Positions 1-9,057 of a DNA stretch of 64,000 nt are shown here, in pieces. The notes beneath the pieces are model-generated. The model was not told the DNA's origin and searched no databases. It saw nothing but the letters and a program-made list of their open reading frames with translations. Made by a program: the position numbers and the translations under genes. Source of the stretch: Brevibacillus fluminis (lineage in GTDB: Bacteria; Bacillota; Bacilli; Brevibacillales; Brevibacillaceae); assembly GCF_003710825.1 (NCBI RefSeq), contig NZ_RHHQ01000007.1, forward strand, positions 248,001 through 312,000, written 5' to 3'. The number at the start of each line of letters is the position of its first letter. Position 1 is the first letter of the stretch.

Positions 1-905
1 ATGGCGCGCATCGCGAAAAGCTGATCATGCTGTGCCAGGACTTGGGACTGGTGGAGTACGATTTGCAAAGGCTGCGCAGCTGGCGCAAATGGACGCGCAT
101 CGATGCGGCTTACAATCTCGGCACCATGCGGTCGCCACTGGCCGTACCCGAGCTGCTTGGGCTGCTTAGACGGAGCAGCTACGATCCGAGCATCTTCATT
201 ATCGCCCGGGCAATTGCCAAATGCGCGGAGGACGAGGGCACGCTGCGTGAATTAGTGAAGCTGATGAGCATCTATCAAAAAAGCTTTCATCAGCTCATCG
301 TGGATATTTTGAGCGAATCGCAGGTCGATTTCATCCCACTGTTGATCTCGTTATTGAAAGAACAGGACCAAGAATTGGTCAAAATCGCGCTGGTCGGTCT
401 TTCCTTCCACGCAGAACTAGGCATGGAAGGGCCGCTCGCCAACTTGAGCCGCTCGACGGACAAGGAAGTAAGAATCAAAGCGATCAAACTACTCTGCCGA
501 GACAGCCGCTTCCTGACAAAAGAGCGTATCAACCGTTTCATGAGTCACGCTGATTGGGAAGTTCGGGCGATTTGCGCGAAAGCGATCGGCGACTTGGGTC
601 TGCAAGGCTACATTCCATTGCTGAAAAAAGCGGTAGGGGATTCCAACTGGTGGGTCTGCCGCAATAGCGCGCATAGTTTGGCCCAGCTTCATGTCGATGG
701 TTTTGTGGCGCTGTGCGAAATTTTGCAGGAAAACAACGAGTCAGGCAAGCTGGAAATGGCGTACCACGTCATTCAGGAAGAGCTTGAAAAAGGCGAATCG
801 ATGCAGTCCGATCTGGACGTGCAGCTCGATTACAATCACAAACTGCATGTGTATCAAAAGCTGAATAAGCAAAAGACAGCTGCGATGCACGCGCTGGAAA
901 TGTAG
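1..905 (+). CDS. HEAT-repeat protein, 5' end outside the window
   Basis: The reading frame is open from the window edge (first full codon at base 3), so the true start lies upstream; the first internal ATG is at 27. The visible part, about 300 residues, is made of helical pairs typical of HEAT/armadillo repeats, for example a pair around LGTMRSPLAVPELLGLL and another around IGDLGLQGYIPLLKKAV. Such repeats form a curved protein-binding scaffold. It ends 16 bases before a glycosyltransferase gene and is probably in the same operon, so a scaffolding role at the polysaccharide synthase is likely. The N-terminus, which might hold a membrane anchor, cannot be seen. The family call is good; the role is inferred from context. 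Confidence 0.75.
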   Translation, partial: GAHREKLIMLCQDLGLVEYDLQRLRSWRKWTRIDAAYNLGTMRSPLAVPELLGLLRRSSYDPSIFIIARAIAKCAEDEGTLRELVKLMSIYQKSFHQLIVDILSESQVDFIPLLISLLKEQDQELVKIALVGLSFHAELGMEGPLANLSRSTDKEVRIKAIKLLCRDSRFLTKERINRFMSHADWEVRAICAKAIGDLGLQGYIPLLKKAVGDSNWWVCRNSAHSLAQLHVDGFVALCEILQENNESGKLEMAYHVIQEELEKGESMQSDLDVQLDYNHKLHVYQKLNKQKTAAMHALEM

Positions 906-921
906 CAGGAAGGAGGAAGAC

Positions 922-2343
922 ATGAGAGAGTTTCTGCTTTATTACGGCATCTTTGCCATCTACTACGTCATTGCGATCAACTCCATGTATTTTTTCATCA
1001 TGATGTTCTCGTTCAAGAACATCATGACGATTTTGAAAAGCTCGGTTTATTCGCGCTTCCAGAAGTTGTCAGGTTCGGAGTACGTACCGCCGATCTCGAT
1101 TTTGGTTCCGGCATACAACGAAGAGCTGACGATTATTGAAAATGTTCGTTCGCTTCTGTCATTGAACTATCCACGGTATGAGGTGATCGTGGTCAATGAC
1201 GGCTCGAAGGACGATACGCTGCAAGTCTTGATCGATCAGTTTGAGCTGACAGCGGCCAAGCATCAACCGATCAACCGGGTGCTGTCCACGTCGAAAGTGA
1301 GGGGGATTTACCACAATCCCGCTTACCCGAACCTTTATCTGATCGACAAGGGGAACGGGGGAAAAGCGGATTCGCTCAATGCCGGAATCAACCTTTCCCA
1401 CTACCCGCTGATCGCTTCGATCGACGCGGACTCCTTGCTGGAAAAAGACGCGCTGATCCGGATCGCCAAAGTTTATATGGAAAATCCGGAAGAGACGGTT
1501 GCAATCGGTGGCGATATCCGCATCGCGAACGGCTGCAAGATTGAAGACGGAGTCGTAAGCGACATCCGCTTGCCGAAAAAGCTATTGCCGATGCTACAGT
1601 GTGTCGAGTATCTCAAGGCGTTTCTCGGCGGCCGGATCGGCTGGAGTGCGATCAACGGGTTGATCATCGTCTCGGGGGCGTTCGGCGTGTTCCGCAAAGA
1701 CTATGTGGTCAAGGTCGGCGGCTATCGCGAAGGTTATCCCGGCGAGGACATGAACATTATCATCAAGCTGCACAAATACATGCTGGAAAACAAGCTGCCG
1801 TATCGGATCGCGTTTGCGCCGGACGCGGTGTGCTGGACCCAGGCGCCCGATTCGTTCAAAATTTTGGGCAGCCAGCGGCGCAGATGGGGCCGCGGGAATC
1901 TGAAAAACATGATCGAGTACGGCAAAAACATGGTGCTACGTCCCAAATACAAAGTGTTCGGGATGATCACGCTGCCGTTCAACATCTTGTTTGAGACACT
2001 CAATCCGTACTTCCGGCTTACCGGTCTATTGGCGCTCATCGGCTATACCGCTCTCGATATGACGAACAGCAAGATTTTGCTGGTGTACGGGCTGCTCAAC
2101 ATCCTGTATGGCGTGCTGCTTGGTATCGGTTCGCTGCTTCTTGAAGAAATCGCATTTCGCCGTTATCCGCGCGTGCGTGATATCGTCAAAATGCTTTTCT
2201 ATACAATCCTTATGTTTTTTGGCTATCGCCAGATTGGCGTCATTTGGAGATTCCTCGGGCATATCGAGTTTTTGCGCAACAACAACTCGTGGGGAACGAT
2301 GACGCGAACCAGCTGGAAGCTGGAAGAGAAAAAATCTAGTTAG
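922..2343 (+). CDS. Processive family-2 glycosyltransferase, membrane polysaccharide synthase
   Basis: 473 residues. One or two N-terminal membrane segments are followed by a GT2 domain with the nucleotide-binding motif DGSKDDT (about residue 93), the metal-binding DADS, a GED acceptor motif (GYPGEDMNI) and a QRRRW motif (about residue 319). The QxxRW signature marks processive synthases such as those for cellulose, hyaluronan and poly-GlcNAc. Three or four membrane helices follow at the C-terminus. It probably polymerises a UDP-sugar and passes the chain across the membrane. A strong AGGAGG site precedes the ATG. The downstream UDP-sugar dehydrogenase, glmS and glmU suggest the donor is UDP-GlcNAc, its uronic acid, or both. 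The exact polymer cannot be read from sequence. Confidence 0.9.
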   Translation: MREFLLYYGIFAIYYVIAINSMYFFIMMFSFKNIMTILKSSVYSRFQKLSGSEYVPPISILVPAYNEELTIIENVRSLLSLNYPRYEVIVVNDGSKDDTLQVLIDQFELTAAKHQPINRVLSTSKVRGIYHNPAYPNLYLIDKGNGGKADSLNAGINLSHYPLIASIDADSLLEKDALIRIAKVYMENPEETVAIGGDIRIANGCKIEDGVVSDIRLPKKLLPMLQCVEYLKAFLGGRIGWSAINGLIIVSGAFGVFRKDYVVKVGGYREGYPGEDMNIIIKLHKYMLENKLPYRIAFAPDAVCWTQAPDSFKILGSQRRRWGRGNLKNMIEYGKNMVLRPKYKVFGMITLPFNILFETLNPYFRLTGLLALIGYTALDMTNSKILLVYGLLNILYGVLLGIGSLLLEEIAFRRYPRVRDIVKMLFYTILMFFGYRQIGVIWRFLGHIEFLRNNNSWGTMTRTSWKLEEKKSS

Positions 2344-2356
2344 GAGGAAAATGACG

Positions 2357-3142
2357 TTGAGCAGTCTCGTGCAAAGTTTTTACCAGTTCCTTACCCATTG
2401 TGAAGAAAACCGGTTATCATGCGGAGCCATCCTTGCCAGATGCAAAAACTTCTCTAAGGAATTGCTGGATACCATGCGATTCGATCTGGAAAAGGAGCGG
2501 CCCACGGTAGTGGCGCAGTATGTCTTTGACGCAAGCAAGGGCATTTTGGGCGTAATCGTGGAGGGACAAAAGCTCAGCGACACCCATTTTCATTGCTTGC
2601 TGGTGAAAGATTACCTGCTGCAGCGAAATTTGTTGGGCGGGTCCCTCTTGGTCGCCAGCTTTCCAGAAAGTGCGGAAACCGCGTCGGAAATGCTGATTCG
2701 CATGATCCAGGAGATCAAGGAGCCAGGCGTGCTGGGGGCGATCAAAATTTATGACCATCGCATCGAGGAAAGGCAAGAGGAAGCAGCGAGCATCCTGTTG
2801 ATCAACAACGATGAAACCGTGACAGAATTTTTGCGCATCTACCTTCAGCGCAAAGGATACCAGGTCCATGTCGCGTGCGATGGGATGGATGGTGTGAACA
2901 AGTACCAGGAAGTCACCCCCGATCTGGTCATCACCGATCTGAATTTGCCGATCATGAATGGTTATCAAATCATGGAGCGCATCCGCAATGAGGCAAAGCA
3001 GGCAAGCAAAATCGTTGTGTTAACCGACAAGCGGCTCGAAGAAGACGTCAGCAAATCGTTTGCCATGGGGGCGTCGGATTACATCACCAAGCCTTTTTCC
3101 CCCACGGAGCTGGAAGCACGCGTCAAACGTTTAATTTCATAA
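2357..3142 (+). CDS. Response regulator with divergent N-terminal domain
   Basis: The C-terminal 120 residues are a receiver domain: ILLINNDE at the acidic pocket (one Asp replaced by Asn), the phospho-acceptor in ITDLNLPIMNG, the switch Thr in VVLTDK and the Lys in DYITKPF. The N-terminal 140 residues match no family I am sure of; the spacing of hydrophobic strands faintly resembles a degenerate GGDEF domain without a GGDEF motif. There is no DNA-binding output domain, so it may act by protein contact on the synthase encoded just upstream. An ATG at 2351 is only 3 bases from the AGGAGG at 2342-2347; the in-frame TTG at 2357 has a 9-base spacing and is the preferred start. Confidence 0.8.
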   Translation: MSSLVQSFYQFLTHCEENRLSCGAILARCKNFSKELLDTMRFDLEKERPTVVAQYVFDASKGILGVIVEGQKLSDTHFHCLLVKDYLLQRNLLGGSLLVASFPESAETASEMLIRMIQEIKEPGVLGAIKIYDHRIEERQEEAASILLINNDETVTEFLRIYLQRKGYQVHVACDGMDGVNKYQEVTPDLVITDLNLPIMNGYQIMERIRNEAKQASKIVVLTDKRLEEDVSKSFAMGASDYITKPFSPTELEARVKRLIS

Positions 3143-3161
3143 AATAGAGGAGAGAGCCAGA

Positions 3162-4523
3162 ATGGATCGATATACAGAACTAAAAAAACGTTTTCAAATG
3201 AAAACCGCAAAAATCGGTGTGGTTGGATTGGGATATGTGGGCTTGCCGCTCGCGATGGAAATCGTAAAAAGCGGGTACACCGTCGTCGGGATCGACCTCG
3301 ATCAAAGCAAAATTGAAAAATTGAAGGCGGGCAGCTCCTATGTGCAAGATATCGCCGATGAAATTTTGCAGGAAGCGAATGCGACCAACCGCTTTATCCC
3401 GACCGCCGATTATTCCGTGATTGAGGGCCTCGATGCGATCAGCATTTGCGTGCCGACGCCGCTCAGTCAAAATCAGGACCCGGACACATCCTATATCACC
3501 AAAGTGGTTGACCAGATCAAGACCTATATGAAAAAAGGGCTGCTCATCACGCTGGAGAGCACCACGTATCCAGGGACGACCGAGGAATTGATCCAGTGGG
3601 AGCTGGAAGCGATGGGCTACAAGGTTGGCGTCGACTTCTTCCTTTGCTATTCGCCGGAGCGCGTCGATCCGGGCAATAACCGGTTCACGACCTTCAATAC
3701 ACCGAAAATCATCGGCGGCACGACGGAAGCATGCCAGGAGCTGGGGACGCTCTTGTACAGCAATCTGGTCAAAACCGTCGTACCCGTTACCTCGCCGAAA
3801 GTGGCTGAAATGTCCAAGCTCTTGGAAAATACGTTCCGCAGCGTGAACATCGCGTTCATGAACGAAATGGCGCTGATGTCCGACAAAATGGGCATCGACA
3901 TTTGGGAAGTGATCAAGGCAGCTTCTACCAAACCGTTCGGATTCATGCCGTTTTATCCGGGACCGGGTATTGGCGGACATTGCATCCCGCTTGATCCGAT
4001 GTATCTGGCTTGGAAGGCAAAAGGCTTCCGATTCCACAGCCAGTTCATCGAAATCGCGCAATCGATCAATGTCAACATGCCGGATTACGTGCTGAATAAG
4101 ACGGCACAGGTGCTGAATGTGAAGGCGAAATCGATCAACAATTCCAAGATTTTGATTCTCGGCATGGCGTATAAGCCGGATGTCGATGACTTGCGCGAAT
4201 CGCCGGGCCTCGAAATCTATGAATTGTTCAAGCACAGTGGAGCGACGGTCGATTTTTACGATCCGTATGCCCAAAGCTTCCTAGACAAACACGGCAAAGT
4301 GATTCCGTCGATCAGCTACGATTTGGAGCGGATGAAAACGTATGACTGCATGGTGCTTGTCACCAACCATCGCTGCTTCAATTATCAGGAGCTCGCCGAT
4401 TTGGGTGTTGGCATCATCGATACGCGCAATGCGTTTGACGGAATTCGTAGCCCGAACATCTACAAGATCGGTACGCCGATTTCCATTCAGCAAGAAAAAG
4501 AACTGTACAGCCTGTTGGCATAA
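3162..4523 (+). CDS. UDP-N-acetylglucosamine/UDP-glucose 6-dehydrogenase family (WbpA-like)
   Basis: 453 residues. NAD-dependent oxidation of a UDP-hexose C6 alcohol to the uronic acid. A Rossmann motif GLGYVGLPLA lies near residues 22-31, and the catalytic cysteine, about residue 274, sits in GIGGHCIPLDP. The FYPGPGIGGHCIPLDP block resembles the UDP-GlcNAc (WbpA/WecC) branch more than the classical UDP-glucose branch. Its neighbours glmS and glmU, which make UDP-GlcNAc, agree with that substrate. The start is the ATG behind an AGGAGAGAG site. The family is certain; the substrate is inferred. Confidence 0.92.
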   Translation: MDRYTELKKRFQMKTAKIGVVGLGYVGLPLAMEIVKSGYTVVGIDLDQSKIEKLKAGSSYVQDIADEILQEANATNRFIPTADYSVIEGLDAISICVPTPLSQNQDPDTSYITKVVDQIKTYMKKGLLITLESTTYPGTTEELIQWELEAMGYKVGVDFFLCYSPERVDPGNNRFTTFNTPKIIGGTTEACQELGTLLYSNLVKTVVPVTSPKVAEMSKLLENTFRSVNIAFMNEMALMSDKMGIDIWEVIKAASTKPFGFMPFYPGPGIGGHCIPLDPMYLAWKAKGFRFHSQFIEIAQSINVNMPDYVLNKTAQVLNVKAKSINNSKILILGMAYKPDVDDLRESPGLEIYELFKHSGATVDFYDPYAQSFLDKHGKVIPSISYDLERMKTYDCMVLVTNHRCFNYQELADLGVGIIDTRNAFDGIRSPNIYKIGTPISIQQEKELYSLLA

Positions 4524-4571
4524 GCGAACGGGTCACCGGAGCTCGTCTTAACTGAAGGAGGAATTACAAGT

Positions 4572-6404
4572 ATGTGCGGAATTATGGGATATATTGGCTT
4601 CAGAGAAGCGCAAACCATTTTAACCAATGGGTTGAGAAAGCTGGAATACCGCGGCTATGATTCGGCCGGAATCGCCGTAAGCAATGGCGATAAAATCACG
4701 GTCTGCAAGGCAAAGGGCAGAATCGACGTACTGGAGCAGCAGGTGAGCGAGGTAAGCCTTGCGGGCAGCGCAGGCATCGGTCATACCCGCTGGGCGACCC
4801 ATGGCCGTCCTTCTGATGAAAACTCACATCCTCATGTCGATGAGACAGGCAAATTTTCGATCGTCCATAACGGCATCATCGAAAACTATTTGGACATCAA
4901 GCAAGAGCTAATCGACAAAGGTGTGACGTTCACCTCGGAAACCGATACGGAAGTCATCGTTCATTTGCTTGCCGACCTGTATGATGGCGACATCGTGTCG
5001 ACTGTACGCAAAGTGGTGGGCAAAATTCGCGGGGCCTTTGCGCTGGGCGTCATGTGCGAGCATGAGCCGGACAAGCTGATTGCGGTCCGCTACGCCAGCC
5101 CGCTGATCATTGGTGTCGGCCAAGGCGAAAACTTCATCGGCTCGGACATTCCGGCAATCCTTGAGCATACGCGCGATGTGTACATTCTCGACGACGGCGA
5201 CCTGGCAATTTTGACAAAAGAATCAGTGACGGTCGTTGACATCCACACCAATGAGCCGCAAGCGCGTGAGCTTGTGCGAGTGGAATGGAACAAGGAGCAG
5301 GCCGAGAAGGAAGGCTTCCAGCATTACATGCTGAAAGAAATTTACGAGCAGCCGCGCGCCCTGAAGAGCACGATGGCGGGCCATCTTGATGAGGCCGCGG
5401 GCAAGGTGACGTTTCCAGGCTTGCGCTTGACAGCGGAGGAGCTCAAGGAGATCGACAAAATCTTCATCGTCGCTTGTGGTACAGCGTACTATGCCGGGCT
5501 GGTCGGCAGATACGCAATCGAGCGGCTGACGCAAATCCCGGTCGATGTCGATGTGGCCTCCGAGTTCCGTTATCAGCGACCGCTGGTGACCGCCAAAACG
5601 TTGACCATCGTCGTCAGCCAATCCGGAGAGACAGCGGATACGCTCGCTGCGCTGCGTGAAGCGAAGCGACTGGGCTCAAAAGTGCTCGCGATCACCAACG
5701 TGGTCGGCAGCACGATCGCACGGGAAGCGGATGATGTGATCGCCACGATTGCTGGTCCTGAAATCGCAGTCGCGTCGACGAAAGCGTACACCGCACAGCT
5801 GATGGCATTCTATCTGTTTGGCCTGTATCTGGCGCAGGAGAAGCAAACGATCGATCCGCAGGAGCATGCGACCTTGATCGCCGCTCTGAAGAACGTGCCG
5901 GAACAAGTGGAAAAAGTGTTGGAGAACGCCGACGATCTGCGCACGTTTGCCGAAGGGATCAAGGATGAGAAGAGCGTATTTTTCATCGGACGCGGCATCG
6001 ATTTTGCCGTGTCGCTCGAAGGCTCGCTCAAGCTGAAGGAAATTTCCTACATCCATTCTGAGGCTTATGCCGCAGGCGAGCTGAAGCACGGAACACTTGC
6101 GCTGATCGAGGAAGGCACACAAGTGATCGCGTTGTCCACGCAGGCCGAACTGCACGAAAAAATGATCAGCAACATTACCGAAGTGAAGGCGAGGGGCGCG
6201 AAGGTGCTCGGCATTACGCCGGATTCGCACATCGAATTGCATCGTACCGTCGATGAGCTTTGCTTCATTCCGACTACGGCACCGCTGTTCACACCGATTT
6301 TGAGTGTAGTTCCGCTGCAGCTGATCGCTTACTATACATCGCTCGCATTGGGAAATGACGTCGATCGTCCACGCAATCTCGCCAAAAGCGTGACGGTTGA
6401 ATAG
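4572..6404 (+). CDS. glmS: Glutamine--fructose-6-phosphate aminotransferase (isomerizing)
   Basis: 610 residues, normal length. It makes glucosamine-6-phosphate from fructose-6-phosphate and glutamine, the first step towards UDP-GlcNAc. The protein starts MCGIMGYIG, giving the N-terminal nucleophile Cys2 of the class II glutaminase domain (about residues 2-220). Two SIS domains follow (about 285-600), with SQSGETADT as a sugar-phosphate-binding loop. Only 48 bases separate it from the dehydrogenase gene, so there is no room for a glmS ribozyme. It is therefore probably governed with the polysaccharide operon, and it may be a dedicated copy beside a housekeeping glmS elsewhere (inference). Confidence 0.97.
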   Translation: MCGIMGYIGFREAQTILTNGLRKLEYRGYDSAGIAVSNGDKITVCKAKGRIDVLEQQVSEVSLAGSAGIGHTRWATHGRPSDENSHPHVDETGKFSIVHNGIIENYLDIKQELIDKGVTFTSETDTEVIVHLLADLYDGDIVSTVRKVVGKIRGAFALGVMCEHEPDKLIAVRYASPLIIGVGQGENFIGSDIPAILEHTRDVYILDDGDLAILTKESVTVVDIHTNEPQARELVRVEWNKEQAEKEGFQHYMLKEIYEQPRALKSTMAGHLDEAAGKVTFPGLRLTAEELKEIDKIFIVACGTAYYAGLVGRYAIERLTQIPVDVDVASEFRYQRPLVTAKTLTIVVSQSGETADTLAALREAKRLGSKVLAITNVVGSTIAREADDVIATIAGPEIAVASTKAYTAQLMAFYLFGLYLAQEKQTIDPQEHATLIAALKNVPEQVEKVLENADDLRTFAEGIKDEKSVFFIGRGIDFAVSLEGSLKLKEISYIHSEAYAAGELKHGTLALIEEGTQVIALSTQAELHEKMISNITEVKARGAKVLGITPDSHIELHRTVDELCFIPTTAPLFTPILSVVPLQLIAYYTSLALGNDVDRPRNLAKSVTVE

Positions 6405-6525
6405 CGGAAAAGGAAAGAACACGCAAACGTTTTCGGTCTGGGTCTCGCTATAAGAGTGAGGCCCGGCTATCACCATACAGCACATGGCAGCTGATCAAAT
6501 TGGAAAAAGAAGGAGGAACAGATGG

Positions 6526-6741
6526 ATGAATACCTCTCAACCAACGATGGACCAGCGAGTTTTGTATGAAATCATGCTGCGTGCCTATCGATTGGGCAGC
6601 CAGGCAAACATGGATTCGAAAGAGATCGTGCAAAAAATGGCGGGCGAGCTACGCGCCTACCTCCAGCCAGACCATACGCCAATCGAGCGGATGGACCGGG
6701 CGGAGTTGAAACGGACGAATAGCAAGGAGGTAGCAGGATGA
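6526..6741 (+). CDS. Small helical protein of unknown function between glmS and glmU
   Basis: 71 residues from the ATG at 6526, which sits 9 bases after AGGAGG at 6511-6516; a longer in-frame start at 6484 has no such site. The protein is predicted to be largely helical with mixed charge and no membrane segment or cysteines. I do not recognise a family. Its stop overlaps the glmU start (ATGA at 6738-6741), which implies translational coupling and supports it being a real gene. The position suggests a link with amino-sugar supply, but nothing in the sequence shows a function. Confidence 0.7.
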   Translation: MNTSQPTMDQRVLYEIMLRAYRLGSQANMDSKEIVQKMAGELRAYLQPDHTPIERMDRAELKRTNSKEVAG

Positions 6742-8114
6742 AGACACATGCAATTGTACTCGCAGCAGGAAAAGGCACAAGAATGAAATCAAGCCTCTAC
6801 AAGGTGATGCATCCGGTTTGCGGCAAGCCGATGATTCAGCATATCGTCGATTTGCTGCAGAAGCTCTCCCTGGAAAACATCGTGGTGGTAGTCGGCCATG
6901 GGGCTGAGGCCGTCAAGGAGCAGCTCGGCGATCGCGTGCAGTTCGCGTTTCAGCCGGAGCAGCTGGGGACGGCCCACGCAGTCTCGATGTGCCGCGATCA
7001 GCTACAGGGACAGGATGGCATCACGCTCGTCATCAATGGCGACACTCCATTGGTGAAGGAAGAAACACTGCAGAGCCTGTTTTCCTATCACCAAAGCAAA
7101 CAGGCGACGGCTACCGTCCTGACCACGCTGTTGCCTGATCCGACCGGCTATGGCCGTGTCATCCGGGACCAAAACGGTGATGTCAACCGCATCGTGGAAG
7201 AGAAGGACGCCACTCTTGGACAAAAAAAGGTGTGCGAGATCAGCACCGGCATCTTTTGCTTTGATAATCGCAAGCTGTTCGAGAGTCTGACTCAGGTGCG
7301 CAACGACAATGCGCAAGGGGAGTATTATTTACCCGATGTACTCCACATTTTGAAAGAACAGGGGTGCCGGGTCGCCGCCTTCATGACGAGTGATCCTTCT
7401 GAAGGAACGGGCGTCAATGACCGGGTGCAGCTGGCTCAGATGGAAGCGCTCATGCGCAAGCGGATTTGCGAGCAGCATATGCGCAACGGTGTCACGCTGA
7501 TCGATCCGTCGTCCACGTATATCGATGCGGATGTCGAGATCGAGCCGGACACGGTGATCCATCCAAGCACGTTTTTGCGCGGGCGGACGCGGATCGGCAG
7601 CGCGTGCGTGATCGGCCCGAACGCGGACGTGACCGATTGCCTGATCGAAAGTCACGTCAAGATCACCCAGTCCACACTTGCGGGAAGCATCATCGGCGAA
7701 GAGGCGACGGTGGGGCCGTTTGCCTACATTCGTCCACAGTCCGAGGTGGGCAGAGGCGCGCGTGTCGGCGACTTCGTGGAGTTGAAAAACACCCGGATCG
7801 GCGCGTTTTCCAAGGTGTCTCACCTCTCCTATCTGGGAGACGCAGAGGTGGGACAAGGCGTCAATGTTGGCTGCGGCGTCATTACGGTGAATTATGACGG
7901 CGTGGAAAAGCACAGAACGGCCATCGAAGATGAGTCGTTCATCGGCTGCAATGTAAACCTGATCGCTCCGGTGACGGTCGGGGAGGGTGCCTATGTGGCG
8001 GCAGGCTCGACCATCACAGAGGATGTGCCTCGACAGGCGTTGGCGATCGCGCGGCAGCGGCAGCAAAACAAAGAAGCGTACAGTGTGAAAAAGAAACTGC
8101 AAGAGGTGCGATGA
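6738..8114 (+). CDS. glmU: Bifunctional GlcN-1-P acetyltransferase / GlcNAc-1-P uridyltransferase
   Basis: 458 residues, full length. The N-terminal pyrophosphorylase domain begins with the nucleotide motif LAAGKGTRMKS and makes UDP-GlcNAc from UTP and GlcNAc-1-P. The C-terminal half is a left-handed beta helix of hexapeptide repeats that acetylates GlcN-1-P, with the recognisable block SHLSYLGDAEVGQGVNVGCG. It overlaps both neighbours by four bases (6738-6741 upstream, 8111-8114 downstream), so all three are probably translated together. glmM is not in this window. Together with glmS it gives this locus its own UDP-GlcNAc supply. Confidence 0.97.
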   Translation: MKTHAIVLAAGKGTRMKSSLYKVMHPVCGKPMIQHIVDLLQKLSLENIVVVVGHGAEAVKEQLGDRVQFAFQPEQLGTAHAVSMCRDQLQGQDGITLVINGDTPLVKEETLQSLFSYHQSKQATATVLTTLLPDPTGYGRVIRDQNGDVNRIVEEKDATLGQKKVCEISTGIFCFDNRKLFESLTQVRNDNAQGEYYLPDVLHILKEQGCRVAAFMTSDPSEGTGVNDRVQLAQMEALMRKRICEQHMRNGVTLIDPSSTYIDADVEIEPDTVIHPSTFLRGRTRIGSACVIGPNADVTDCLIESHVKITQSTLAGSIIGEEATVGPFAYIRPQSEVGRGARVGDFVELKNTRIGAFSKVSHLSYLGDAEVGQGVNVGCGVITVNYDGVEKHRTAIEDESFIGCNVNLIAPVTVGEGAYVAAGSTITEDVPRQALAIARQRQQNKEAYSVKKKLQEVR

Positions 8115-9019
8115 GCGGTTTGCGCTCGATCCAATCGGAAAAAAGGAAACTTTTCGCATTGGTCGCCATGCTGCTTATTCTCTCTGCCGTTGTGTTTTCA
8201 CTCTACAAAGACAAGCCTGTCACCACGGCGACCTGGATTTGGGACGCCACGATCATCACCGAACAAGCCGACGATGTTATCGCCTTTGCCAAAGAAAACG
8301 GAGTGAACCTGATCTATTTGCACATTGAACAAAACAAGATCGCCCCGGACCAATACCGCTCCTTCATCAAGGCGGCGGGTCAAGCGGGCATCAAGGTCGA
8401 TGCGCTCGGCGGCGACCGGAACTGGGCCCTCACCGACAATCAGAGTAATATTTCCAGCTTCATCTCCTGGGTGAAGGACTATAACAGCCAGGCGGCAGAA
8501 GCGGAGCGGTTCCAGGGCATCCACGTTGACATCGAGCCCTACTTGCTGTCCCGCTGGGAAAAACATAAGGATGACGTAATCGAGCAATGGATGGAGAACA
8601 TGGAGTTCGTCGTTAGCGAGACGAAAAAAGATCCGGGGCTTACCGTAAGCGCGGACTTGCCGTTTTGGATCGATACGCTGAAGGTGCCTGGGGATTCGGA
8701 GAAGGTCAGTAGCTGGATGCTCGACCGGCTGGACAGCATCACCCTGATGGCGTACCGCAACTATGCGGAAGGGCCGAACGGCATCGTCGACATCACGCAG
8801 CGGGTGCTGGCGGATGCCAACGACCGGAAAAAAGCGTCCGTCATCGTCGGCGTCAATATTTTAGAGTCAAAGGAAGGGGATAACGTCAGCTTCCACAAGC
8901 AGGGAACCACAGAAATGGAAAGGGAGCTGTCGATTTTGCAGTCTGCGCTGGCCCAATCCCCCTCATTTGCAGGATATGCCGTCCATGATTACAAAAGCTG
9001 GCGCAAAGCCAGTCAGTAG
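8111..9019 (+). CDS. Exported TIM-barrel-like protein, putative glycosidase (single domain)
   Basis: 302 residues. An N-terminal hydrophobic segment (about residues 12-31) acts as a signal anchor or signal peptide. The rest is one domain with alternating strands and helices: TWIWDATII, FAKENGVNLIYLHIEQ, GIHVDIEPYLL and ITLMAYRNY. The HVDIEP strand, with an Asp and Glu two apart, is the sort of strand end that carries acids in barrel glycosidases. The same domain occurs twice in the next gene. The start overlaps the glmU stop, so the gene is in the polysaccharide operon. Trimming or hydrolysis of the polymer is a reasonable guess; no enzyme family is assigned with confidence. Confidence 0.65.
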   Translation: MSGLRSIQSEKRKLFALVAMLLILSAVVFSLYKDKPVTTATWIWDATIITEQADDVIAFAKENGVNLIYLHIEQNKIAPDQYRSFIKAAGQAGIKVDALGGDRNWALTDNQSNISSFISWVKDYNSQAAEAERFQGIHVDIEPYLLSRWEKHKDDVIEQWMENMEFVVSETKKDPGLTVSADLPFWIDTLKVPGDSEKVSSWMLDRLDSITLMAYRNYAEGPNGIVDITQRVLADANDRKKASVIVGVNILESKEGDNVSFHKQGTTEMERELSILQSALAQSPSFAGYAVHDYKSWRKASQ

Positions 9020-9057
9020 GCGGGGGAGACGATTAGTCTCTCCCGCTTTCATTTTTT
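9020..9057 (+). terminator. Intrinsic terminator after the polysaccharide operon
   Basis: An 11-bp stem (GCGGGGGAGAC with GTCTCTCCCGC, loop GATTA) starts directly after the stop codon and is followed by TTTCATTTTTT. The T tract runs into the intergenic repeat that begins here. Confidence 0.85.

Noticed and set aside
3180..4274. Long minus-strand frame of 364 codons
   Set aside because: It lies wholly within the UDP-sugar dehydrogenase gene and has a composition typical of an antisense shadow in GC-rich coding DNA.
4524..4571. glmS ribozyme upstream of glmS
   Set aside because: Only 48 bases separate the dehydrogenase stop from the glmS start, too short for the ribozyme, and no ribozyme core is seen.
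6484..6525. Upstream ATG at 6484 as start of the small gene
   Set aside because: No ribosome site before it, while the ATG at 6526 has AGGAGG at the right distance.
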